This document shows positions 56,544 to 64,000 of a stretch of 64,000 nt of DNA, piece after piece (the stretch's first letter is position 1; each line of letters opens with the position of its first letter). The stretch lies in contig CAAGPL010000067.1 in the NCBI GenBank assembly GCA_900771805.1, forward strand, positions 1-64,000, given 5' to 3'. Source of the DNA: Bacilli bacterium. Lineage in GTDB: Bacteria > Bacillota_I > Bacilli_A > RF39 > UBA660. Position numbers and translations under genes: made by a program. The notes under the pieces are model-generated. The model was not told the origin of the DNA. It was given only the letters and a program-made list of their open reading frames with translations, and did not search any database.

Positions 56544-58043
56544 TTAATCATCATCTTCTAGAGAAACTCTTCGAAATGATGGTTTAGTTTTTTCTAATCT
56601 TTTTTTAACCTCTTCTTTTTCTTTTAATTTCTCTTTTCTAGATTTTCTAGGAATGTTAAATTTATCGTCTTCTATTTGTTTAATAACAGGTTTTTCATCT
56701 ACATCATCTATATCATAAGATTTTGTATCATTTATATAATCCTCTGATATGTTTTTATTTATTTTATTTTTTAATTTACTTATCTTTTTTTCATATTTAA
56801 TAATTTTTTTATCTTTTGATTTTAAAAGTGTTAATATCTTAGTTACTATAATTAAACCTAATAGTGATAATAATCCTATTATTATATATTCTCTAATTGT
56901 TATTTCCTTATCTTTATTATCAATTAAATCACTAAAATATGACTCAAAAATATTATTTTCTTTATCATATAAATATATATCTTTTTTTCCAGTTGATAAA
57001 TCTTTAGCATAAATCAAATAATAATTATTGTTAAAATTTGTTTTATATGCTGTTACATTATTGCCATTTAAATTTATTGTTGTTTTTTTAAATCCTCTTG
57101 AAATATTTGGAATCTCATCTAATATCATTAAATTAAGTCCAGAGCTTTTAGCTTCATTAAATGGTACATATTTGTTATTATTATAACTAAATAATTTTTC
57201 TTTTCCATTAGTATCTTTTAAAACCACTAAAGTTATTTTTGCAACATCACTATAATAACTATCTACATTTTGATTATTAATATTAATTTTATTTTGAACA
57301 AAACCAGTAGGTATATTTTCTAATTTAGGCTTTCTTACAACGGTATATTTTTTATTAGCATAAGTTACATTAATTGGATCAGCTTCCTTAACAGTTGCAT
57401 TTATTTTATAAGTTTTTTCATTACCATTTTCTGCTGTTACAGTTATATTTATTTCGTTTGTTCCATCACTTACCTTAACTTCTCCAATTCCTTTTAAAGT
57501 TGCTTTAGAATCTTCAGTCTCTGCATTTATCTTAATTAACTCAGTATCAACATTTAAAGTAACATTATATTCTAATGTGTTTTTATTAAATATAGGTTCT
57601 AAATCATAACCATCTATATTTAAACTTTTTAAATAATTATTTGAACTATATTTTTTATTAATATCCACTGATGGTTTTTTATTACCTGATGATGTTATAG
57701 TTTGTTTATCTTTTACGGTGATATATAAAATTCTTTTTCCTGTAAAAGTATTACCATTTTCATCTGATACGTCTTTTGCATCAACTGTAATACTAGCATT
57801 TCCTACTTGATTTGCACTAAAAGTTAGAGTTGTCATATTATTTTCAAGCCAAACACTTTTAGAACCTGTTATAGCACCCTGTGCAGAAATATCAAATCTT
57901 CCTATTAATCCCGATGCTTCTATTTTAACAGATACATTAGAACCTACTGTTACACTAGTTTGTCCTGTTATACTAAATGCATTTACTTTTATTGTAAAAA
58001 CAAATAATAGTAAAAACATAAATAATAAATGTTTTATTTTCAT
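56544..58043 (-). CDS. Membrane-anchored surface protein with cadherin-like domain
   Basis: Signal peptide (MKIKHLLFMFLLLFVFTIKV...NAF), an Ig-like/cohesin-like beta domain (about residues 23-113; QTSVTVGSNVSVKIEA start), a cadherin-like beta-sandwich repeat (NNYLKSLNIDGYDLEPIFNK...TYKINATVK, about 133-220, Pfam Cadherin-like type), a third region to about 380, one membrane helix (about 388-410) and a basic/acidic cytoplasmic tail rich in KEK/RK. 499 residues. The domain at 23-113 could be a cohesin-like module for the dockerin of the partner encoded 11 bases upstream, an attractive but unproved idea. TAGGAGG before the ATG. Confidence 0.75.
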   Translation of the reverse strand: MKIKHLLFMFLLLFVFTIKVNAFSITGQTSVTVGSNVSVKIEASGLIGRFDISAQGAITGSKSVWLENNMTTLTFSANQVGNASITVDAKDVSDENGNTFTGKRILYITVKDKQTITSSGNKKPSVDINKKYSSNNYLKSLNIDGYDLEPIFNKNTLEYNVTLNVDTELIKINAETEDSKATLKGIGEVKVSDGTNEINITVTAENGNEKTYKINATVKEADPINVTYANKKYTVVRKPKLENIPTGFVQNKININNQNVDSYYSDVAKITLVVLKDTNGKEKLFSYNNNKYVPFNEAKSSGLNLMILDEIPNISRGFKKTTINLNGNNVTAYKTNFNNNYYLIYAKDLSTGKKDIYLYDKENNIFESYFSDLIDNKDKEITIREYIIIGLLSLLGLIIVTKILTLLKSKDKKIIKYEKKISKLKNKINKNISEDYINDTKSYDIDDVDEKPVIKQIEDDKFNIPRKSRKEKLKEKEEVKKRLEKTKPSFRRVSLEDDD

Positions 58044-58054
58044 AATATTACCTC

Positions 58055-60079
58055 CTACTGACTAATCGTTCCTGTTTGCATTATGTAATTTTTTATAATA
58101 ACATAATCTGAAGCTTTTATATTTCCATCTTTATTTACATCTGCAGCAGCTTTATAAACACCACTTAAATGTGAAGTATCCATTATATGGTTTTTAATTT
58201 TAACATAATCTGAAGCTTTTATTTCTCCATCACCATTAACATCTCCATATATAACTATTTCATATATCTTTGTTTCCTTAGGTAACTCTACTTTTACTTT
58301 ATCACCTGTCTTTATTATTCCAGAATTTTTTATAGAACCATTGCTACTTAAAAGTGTTACTACTGCATTACTTTTCACATTTAATATCTTAGTTTTTAAT
58401 ATACTAATATCAGTTCCAAGCTCAATTCCTGAAATATAAGTTCCATTTTTAATACCTGCTTTATTAAGAACTTCTTGAACACTAGAATCATCAGTTATAG
58501 GTTTTGATGGTTCTTGATATATCACATTAATAGTATATGTTTTTTTAGCTCCATTTTGTGCTGTTACAGTAATATTTATTGTTTTGTTATTAGATATATC
58601 ATGATTTCCAAGGCCTGAAACATTTGATGTTTGAGCTACTTTTTCAGCATTTATATTTATGCTTGTCTTTGATGTATAATAATTATAATTTGTTTTTGCA
58701 CCATCAAATTCTGCTACTTTGTTACCATCTATTGTTAAGCTTTTTAAGTAATTATTTTGATTTCCTTTATTAGGTAAATTAGTTTCATTTGGCATATTAC
58801 TATAAACTGGTATATAAAAAGTATATGATAAATCTAAAAGATTTTCTTTTTTAGACTTATAAGTAGAATTTCCTTCTTGTGAAGGGGCCTCTATATTTGT
58901 TTGATATTGATGAACATAGTTTTGCCCACTATTTTTATTTACATTAGCTACTACATCCCATTTTTTAAAATAAATAGTATCCTGTCCTATACTTATATAA
59001 TATCTTGCCATCCATTTAGATCCACCTAAAATTGATTTATAAGGTGTATTCCATGGTCTTAAAGAAAATTCATCTGTTTTTGCTGCCCAATTAAGACCAT
59101 TTATAACTGGATTAGAACCACTATATGCTCCTATATTATAAAAGTTATACATTCCATTATAAAGACCAGAAATAGCAGTTCCAGGAGTTAATCCATTACC
59201 TACTTCTTGTTTTGAAAGTGATGCTAAATAAATAGAATTTACATTAGATTCTTTTCCTGCTGATAAAAAATCATTTGTATATCTTGATAAATAATCTCCA
59301 TCAAAAATTTTATTAATACTACTTTTATATAAATCATCAGATAAATTTTTATCAAATGATAAACCTTCAAATTGAAATACGTGCATATCACTTAAAAAGT
59401 TTCTAGGATCCATATAATATGCAATAGTATCATAATTGGCAGCATACCAAGTTGCACCATCAAGTGCGTTATACTTATCTGTATAATAATTATAAGATCC
59501 TTCGTTAGTATTTAAATATCCTACATCATTTACATTTGATGTTACTTGTATTAAGCTTCTTCCTATTACACTTTCATTTTTAACTGCAGTATTAAAATCT
59601 AATCCTAAATCAATTGCCTTAAAATTCCAATTAGGATGAGCTTCTTTCATAACTGCTAGTTTAGCCCAATAACTTTCAGGAAATCCAGCATTTTTAAATT
59701 GAGTTTTTAAATCATTAGATAAATTTCCATTATATAAATATGTATCACAATAATACCCATAATAAATATTTCCATTAGTTCTTTTTCTACTAACATATTG
59801 ATAATTACCTGGACATAAACTTTTATTTTTAGATCCTACCTTAGGGTATGAAGTTAAAACAGTTACCTCATCTCCAGTATCAAGCCAAATAACACCAGGA
59901 ACATAACTATTTAAATTAGAATCTTTATATAAACAATATCCTGTTGATTTTTTATTTAAATTACAAGTTGCACCTTTATTATTTAAAACAGATGTCTTAT
60001 AGTCAGCTTTTACTTTAAATGTAAAAGTAAATGAACAAAAGAAAATAACACAAATATAAACTAATTTTTTTATATTCAT
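58055..60079 (-). CDS. Secreted endo-beta-N-acetylglucosaminidase with dockerin
   Basis: Wall hydrolase of LytD-like type. Signal peptide (ends near KVKADY); a bacterial SH3-like region (about 40-110); a catalytic glucosaminidase domain (about 125-390) with KEAHPNWNFKAIDLGLDF, YYMDPRNFLSDMHVFQFEGL, LASLSKQEVGNG (likely catalytic Glu) and YNFYNIGAY; a cadherin-like domain (NNYLKSLTIDGNKVAEF...TYTINVIY, about 445-535); and a C-terminal type I dockerin of two Ca-binding repeats: GDVNGDGEIKASDY and ADVNKDGNIKASDY. 674 residues. Operon with the next anchored surface protein. Confidence 0.85.
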   Translation of the reverse strand: MNIKKLVYICVIFFCSFTFTFKVKADYKTSVLNNKGATCNLNKKSTGYCLYKDSNLNSYVPGVIWLDTGDEVTVLTSYPKVGSKNKSLCPGNYQYVSRKRTNGNIYYGYYCDTYLYNGNLSNDLKTQFKNAGFPESYWAKLAVMKEAHPNWNFKAIDLGLDFNTAVKNESVIGRSLIQVTSNVNDVGYLNTNEGSYNYYTDKYNALDGATWYAANYDTIAYYMDPRNFLSDMHVFQFEGLSFDKNLSDDLYKSSINKIFDGDYLSRYTNDFLSAGKESNVNSIYLASLSKQEVGNGLTPGTAISGLYNGMYNFYNIGAYSGSNPVINGLNWAAKTDEFSLRPWNTPYKSILGGSKWMARYYISIGQDTIYFKKWDVVANVNKNSGQNYVHQYQTNIEAPSQEGNSTYKSKKENLLDLSYTFYIPVYSNMPNETNLPNKGNQNNYLKSLTIDGNKVAEFDGAKTNYNYYTSKTSININAEKVAQTSNVSGLGNHDISNNKTINITVTAQNGAKKTYTINVIYQEPSKPITDDSSVQEVLNKAGIKNGTYISGIELGTDISILKTKILNVKSNAVVTLLSSNGSIKNSGIIKTGDKVKVELPKETKIYEIVIYGDVNGDGEIKASDYVKIKNHIMDTSHLSGVYKAAADVNKDGNIKASDYVIIKNYIMQTGTISQ

Positions 60080-60154
60080 AAAGACACCTCCCCATTCTTA
60101 TTTAATTATAACATATTAATAAAAACTTTGGTTTAAATAGACTTTATTTTTTAT

Positions 60155-60172
60155 ATAATTTTGTAAAATTAT
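60155..60172. promoter_or_regulatory. 18-bp perfect palindrome between surface operon and LCP gene
   Basis: ATAATTTT-GT-AAAATTAT in the divergent intergenic region; possible operator, but AT-only arms make chance likely. Confidence 0.3.
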
Positions 60173-60252
60173 GTAAAAAAAAGAAGAATAAACTACGGTT
60201 TTATTAGCATCATAATAATAACTTGTCTAATAGTTAGAGCATTCGTTGTTTT

Positions 60253-60280
60253 TTGTCTAATTTTATTGTATACTTATAAA
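60253..60280 (+). promoter_or_regulatory. Promoter of the LCP-ligase operon
   Basis: TTGTCT (60253-60258), 16-bp spacer, TATAAA (60275-60280), 17 bases before the TTG start. Confidence 0.5.
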
Positions 60281-60297
60281 GTATTAGAGGTGATATT

Positions 60298-61926
60298 TTG
60301 GAAAATAAAAAAAAGAAATTTAAAAAAGCAGTATTACTTTTATTTCCACTGTTAATAATTTATTATTTATCTAGCATATACTTCGTAAAAGAAATATATT
60401 ATTATAATTCGTCAAAAAGTTTTATGACCTACGTTGTTTATGCATCTATCATATTAACAGCATTATTTATGGTTATATTTACTATAAGAGGTTTTAAATG
60501 TATAAAGAAAAATAAAACAAAAAGTTATGTTTGGTATTTTATATTTATTATAATTTTTATTATATGTGAGTTATTCGTAAGCATAAACATAAGTAAAATA
60601 TCTAATTCTTTATCTAAAATAACTAATAAAGAAACTGGATACTCAACTAGTTTAGTTACTTTAAGTTCTTCTAAAATTAAAACAATAAATGATTTAAATG
60701 ATGAAAGCTTAATTGGTATGATAAGTGATACTAATAACGATGAAGGCTATAAACTTCCTATGGAAATTGTAAAAAGTAAAAAAATAGATGAAAAAAGTAT
60801 TGTAAGCTATGACAATTTTGTTTCAATGCTTGCAGACTTATATAACAAAAAAATAGATGCTATGTTTGTTAGTTCATCTTATGTATCTATGTTTGCTAGT
60901 TTAGATGGATACGAAAACATAGGAAATAATACAAAGGTAATATATGAAAAAAGTAAAAAAGCAATTAAAAAAACATCAGAGTCAAATAAAACGTTAAACG
61001 AACCTTTTACTTTACTTATTATGGGCGTTGATTCAACTTCTACATCTCTTAAAAAAAGTAATTCATTTAATGGTGACACGTTAATGCTTATTACTTTTAA
61101 TCCAAACACTATGAATGCTACTATATTAAGTATTCCAAGAGATACTAGAGTACCTATTGTATGCACTAAATCAAAAGCTAAAAACAAAATAAATGCAACA
61201 GGAGCTTATGGTGCTGACTGCGTAATGGATACAATAACAAACTTTACAGGTATTAAAATTGATTACTGGGTAAAAATTAATTTTAAAGGTGTTGTATCAC
61301 TTGTTGATGCCCTAGGTGGTATTGATATGGATATTCCATATTCATTTTGTGAACAAAATAGTAACAGAGATTTTGGTAAAGATACAATTTACATAGAAAA
61401 AGGACGTCAAACATTAAACGGAGAGCAAGCCCTAGCCTTTGCAAGAAATAGACATCCTTGGCCACAATACTGTGGAAAGAAATATTCTAATTACGTAAGT
61501 AATGATTTTATAAGAGGTCAAAATCAACAGCAAATAGTAAATGCTATGGCTAATAAATTAAAGGATGTAAGAAGTTTATCTCAATTATATAAATTACTTG
61601 ATATTGCAGGAGATAACTTAGATACAAACATTGATAAAGATACTATGATTACTGGATTTGATACCTTTAAAAATATAATCTTTAATTCTAAAAACATAAA
61701 TAGTGAAGACTTTGTTGGAACACAAAGACTATACCTATCTGGTTATGATAATAAAATTAATGGTATTTATTACTTTGAATATTCGGTGCAAAGTTTAAAA
61801 GAAGTTGTTAATGCAATGAAAATTAATCTTGAAATAAAAAAACCAGAAATGGATAAAGAATTTAGTTTTTCGGTAAATAGTCCATATGAAGATACACAAA
61901 TAGGAAAAGGAACTTATAAAAAGTAA
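60298..61926 (+). CDS. LytR-CpsA-Psr (LCP) family glycopolymer ligase
   Basis: Attaches undecaprenyl-linked glycopolymers to peptidoglycan. Three N-terminal membrane helices (about residues 12-30, 42-60, 78-96), a ~120-residue extracytoplasmic segment (about 105-225) with substrate-binding-protein-like pattern, then the LCP domain (about 236-440): TLLIMGVDS, NGDTLMLITFNP, SIPRDTRVP (catalytic Arg/Asp), GGIDMDIPY and ALAFARNRH (Arg). TTG start with GAGGTGAT at ideal spacing; no ATG fits better. 542 residues. Probably acts on the polymer made by the TagO, GT and Alg13/14-like proteins. Confidence 0.88.
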   Translation: MENKKKKFKKAVLLLFPLLIIYYLSSIYFVKEIYYYNSSKSFMTYVVYASIILTALFMVIFTIRGFKCIKKNKTKSYVWYFIFIIIFIICELFVSINISKISNSLSKITNKETGYSTSLVTLSSSKIKTINDLNDESLIGMISDTNNDEGYKLPMEIVKSKKIDEKSIVSYDNFVSMLADLYNKKIDAMFVSSSYVSMFASLDGYENIGNNTKVIYEKSKKAIKKTSESNKTLNEPFTLLIMGVDSTSTSLKKSNSFNGDTLMLITFNPNTMNATILSIPRDTRVPIVCTKSKAKNKINATGAYGADCVMDTITNFTGIKIDYWVKINFKGVVSLVDALGGIDMDIPYSFCEQNSNRDFGKDTIYIEKGRQTLNGEQALAFARNRHPWPQYCGKKYSNYVSNDFIRGQNQQQIVNAMANKLKDVRSLSQLYKLLDIAGDNLDTNIDKDTMITGFDTFKNIIFNSKNINSEDFVGTQRLYLSGYDNKINGIYYFEYSVQSLKEVVNAMKINLEIKKPEMDKEFSFSVNSPYEDTQIGKGTYKK

Positions 61927-61983
61927 GTTTCTTTTTTTTAGGATAATGTTATAATGTTATTATAGCTAAAGGAGTTTATTATA

Positions 61984-63249
61984 ATGATTAAAAAACTATT
62001 TAAAAACTATGAAAAAATATTTATGATATTTTTGTATTTACAGCCATTTTTAGACTTATCCGCAGGCGTTATGCTACATTTTAATATTAACTTAACAATT
62101 AGTTCAGTAATAAGAATCCTATTTATGGTAGTAAGTTTTATATACTTAATTTTTTATATAAAAAATAAAAAACTTAATATATACTTAGGATGTCTAATAC
62201 TTTATTTTATAATGTTTATAACAACGATTTTAATAACGAAAGGTTATCCTGCTCTATTTTATGAGGTTAAAAACCTAATTACAACTTATTATTTTGTAGT
62301 TATTACACTTACGCTTACTAATCTTTATAAAAAAAATAAGTTTAATACTAAAAACTTACTTATAATATACGTAATATATTTAATCTGTATATTTATTCCA
62401 AACATATTTAACATTGGTTTTAACAGCTACAATGAAAGTAAAACAGGTTCTGTTGGTTGGTTTTTATCTGCCAATTCAGTAGGTAGCATTTTATCTATTA
62501 TACTTCCTATATTACTTATTAATATTAAAAAAATAAACATAAAAATAATGATACTAGGATTAATAAACTCATATGTAATATTTGGTATAGGAACAAAGGT
62601 TCCACCACTTACGTTTATATTAGTAATTGGCATAAACGTGCTTTATTATATTATTACATTAATAAGAAAAAAAGAATATAAAAAGTTATCCATTATCTTA
62701 TTACCAGTTATAATAGTTTTTATAGCATCATTCTTCATATTTCCAAAAACTCACTTTTATAAAAACTTAGTTATTCATATAAATTATTTAGAAAAAAAAG
62801 ATAACGGAAAAATAACTACTTGGCATATAATAGATCATTTTATATTCTCAGAAAGACTTTCATTTGAAGAAAAAACAAGAAAAGCATACAATAAATCTAG
62901 TATTCTTGAAAAGGCATTTGGAATTGGTTATATAGAAAATTATTCTACTGATAAAGTTAGTCTTAAAACGGTTGAAATGGATTATTTCGATGTATTTTAT
63001 AGACATGGTATATTTGGTTTTATTTTATTCTTTTATCCATTAGTATACATTTTAAAAAGTATATTAATAGATAAATATAAATTAAATAAAAAAACACTTA
63101 ATATTGGCTTATCAATTTCACTTATATTTATTCTTGCATTATTTCAAGGCCATATATTTGTAAACCCTGCAAACAGCATTTATGTAGCATTAATACTAGC
63201 ATTAACTTATAATAAAAGTATGAAATTTAAAAAAGAAAAACAAGCTTAA
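61984..63249 (+). CDS. O-antigen ligase/polymerase-like membrane protein
   Basis: A 421-residue polytopic protein with about 11 helices and one large external loop (about residues 255-340: FPKTHFYKNLVIHIN...KAFGIGY). This layout and the conserved region GWFLSANSVGSIL and GTKVPPLTF resemble the Wzy/WaaL O-antigen ligase superfamily, which polymerises or transfers lipid-linked glycans. RBS AAAGGAG. 57 bases after the LCP gene without a strong terminator, so likely the same transcript. Donor and acceptor unknown. Confidence 0.8.
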   Translation: MIKKLFKNYEKIFMIFLYLQPFLDLSAGVMLHFNINLTISSVIRILFMVVSFIYLIFYIKNKKLNIYLGCLILYFIMFITTILITKGYPALFYEVKNLITTYYFVVITLTLTNLYKKNKFNTKNLLIIYVIYLICIFIPNIFNIGFNSYNESKTGSVGWFLSANSVGSILSIILPILLINIKKINIKIMILGLINSYVIFGIGTKVPPLTFILVIGINVLYYIITLIRKKEYKKLSIILLPVIIVFIASFFIFPKTHFYKNLVIHINYLEKKDNGKITTWHIIDHFIFSERLSFEEKTRKAYNKSSILEKAFGIGYIENYSTDKVSLKTVEMDYFDVFYRHGIFGFILFFYPLVYILKSILIDKYKLNKKTLNIGLSISLIFILALFQGHIFVNPANSIYVALILALTYNKSMKFKKEKQA

Positions 63250-63269
63250 TTAATTTAAGCTTGTTTTTT
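63241..63269 (+). terminator. Bidirectional terminator between convergent genes
   Basis: CAAGCTTAA/TTAAGCTTG 9-bp stem, six T on the plus strand and A-run on the other side. Confidence 0.85.
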
Positions 63270-63271
63270 AT

Positions 63272-63928
63272 TTAATCCATTTCTACTATATATAACTTAT
63301 TATTATCTTTAATAAGAATCATTTTAGCTTCTTTTTCATAACCTAAGTCTTCCTTATAATCCCAGGAAATAGTTACTTTATAAGCATCTACTGTTGTTTT
63401 ATTTATATTAGTTTTTTTATAATTTCTATTTCTAGTAGTAGTTGTTTTAGTATCTTTAATAACAAACGTAGTATCTTCTACCTTAACATCACCTATTAAA
63501 CTTACTTCTGGAAGCTTTTGAGTTCTTTTATCTGATTTAACTTCAACATATTTATAAAATGTACTTCTTGCTTGATCAATAAAATTATCTCTCATATCTT
63601 CCTTAATAAACTGTGTTCCACCAATATCATTTTTAGATAACTTATTACTTAATGTATAAAAATCAATTATAAATAGTTTTGATACTTCTTTAGCATAATC
63701 TTCATAATTTATATCTTCAGAAGATAAAATTTTATCTAACTTTTCAAATTCTTCTTTATAAAGCTTTGTTTCATTTTCATCTAAAGTATATCCATACTTA
63801 TCTATTGTCTTAATTACTTTAACTTCATTTTTATCAGTTTTAAAGAAAAACTTATAAACTAAAACTCCTATAATTAAAAACGTAACTAATATAATTAATA
63901 CTATTAATATTTTTTTAATTTTTTTCAT
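63272..63928 (-). CDS. Membrane-anchored hypothetical protein, 218 residues
   Basis: One N-terminal membrane helix (about residues 7-28: ILIVLIILVTFLIIGVLVYKF) and an extracytoplasmic domain of about 185 residues, helical then beta-rich; the end KMILIKDNNKLYIVEMD resembles NTF2-like or DUF4829-type domains, but this is only an impression. No family firmly recognised. The start overlaps the end of the upstream gene by 14 bases, so the two are translationally coupled. Confidence 0.65.
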   Translation of the reverse strand: MKKIKKILIVLIILVTFLIIGVLVYKFFFKTDKNEVKVIKTIDKYGYTLDENETKLYKEEFEKLDKILSSEDINYEDYAKEVSKLFIIDFYTLSNKLSKNDIGGTQFIKEDMRDNFIDQARSTFYKYVEVKSDKRTQKLPEVSLIGDVKVEDTTFVIKDTKTTTTRNRNYKKTNINKTTVDAYKVTISWDYKEDLGYEKEAKMILIKDNNKLYIVEMD

Positions 63929-64000
63929 TATTATCTTCCTTTTCTAAATCATAAACAATTATTGAATCTGATACTTCAAGAATTTTGTTTGCATAATCTT
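63915..64000 (-). CDS. 3' end of an unidentified gene (partial)
   Basis: An open frame enters from the right edge and ends at 63915-63917; its last residues read DYANKILEVSDSIIVYDL then EKEDNNEKN. It overlaps the start of the following membrane-protein gene by 14 bases. Too short to identify; listed because the overlap and codon use look genuine. Confidence 0.5.
   Translation of the reverse strand, partial: DYANKILEVSDSIIVYDLEKEDNNEKN

Overview
The window is a very AT-rich (roughly a quarter G+C by eye) bacterial chromosome segment. TGA is used as a stop, tryptophan is TGG, and Shine-Dalgarno sites of the AAGGAGG/GGTGA type are strong, so the standard code applies. The gene set is Gram-positive, class Bacilli: dnaB-dnaI primosome pair, DnaE beside a PolC-type lineage, LexA, ParE/ParC, TagO, UppS, LytR-CpsA-Psr protein, sortase B, YtxH/YtxG, YneF, T-box control of thrS. 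Low G+C, compact proteins (ThrRS without TGS domain, 957-residue DnaE), a glycyl-radical ribonucleotide reductase and a dockerin-bearing glucosaminidase suggest an anaerobic, gut-associated, poorly cultured Bacilli lineage (RF39/Erysipelotrichia-like; inference). CotE, SirA and a Cse60-like protein indicate that it is, or recently was, a spore former.

Layout. 1-5400: a partial membrane-protein gene behind a poly-G promoter, rpsP-khpA, cotE, two hypothetical genes, a four-gene envelope operon (lipoprotein, acidic protein, YtxG-like, YtxH-like), trmB. 5374-9239: nrdD-nrdG-dut and a divergent Crp-family regulator with a shared palindromic operator. 9248-17679: thrS operon with a T-box leader, dnaB-dnaI, dnaE, rpmB. 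17724-24847: orphan prepilin, small Met/Asn-rich protein, Cse60-like/MurJ-like pair, hypothetical genes, sortase and its likely surface substrate, again behind a poly-G promoter. 25122-31535: parE-parC, yneF-sirA, an SOS-controlled mini membrane protein divergent from lexA; this mirrors the B. subtilis lexA-yneA-sirA-yneF...parE-parC order.

31609-45219: a chromosomal type IV secretion system (VirD4, VirB4 plus a separate N-domain, VirB3/PrgI-like, VirB6-like, a VirB2-like pilin and a pilin fused to an ectodomain, a SpoIID+CHAP wall hydrolase and a lipoprotein) with no relaxase or integrase in the window. It is embedded between housekeeping genes, so it looks resident rather than mobile. 45384-48394: thioredoxin-like lipoprotein, uppS, lipid glycosyltransferase and a membrane protein. 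49044-49633: a ~590-nt promoter-to-terminator structured noncoding RNA, next to an AbiEi/AbiEii toxin-antitoxin pair. 51239-64000: cell-envelope glycan genes (TagO, glycosyltransferases, Alg13/14-like pair), a YhcG-type nuclease, two large surface proteins, an LCP ligase, an O-antigen-ligase-like protein and an anchored hypothetical protein.

Most notable: (i) two copies of an ~80-bp promoter cassette, 24.8 kb apart, each with a G9 tract inside the -35/-10 spacer, a likely phase-variation switch, one of them driving a sortase-anchored surface protein; (ii) the large ornate RNA; (iii) the relaxase-less T4SS, including an attenuator-like repeat behind the pilin gene; (iv) sporulation genes in an extremely AT-rich genome; (v) a minimal LexA-controlled YneA-like protein.
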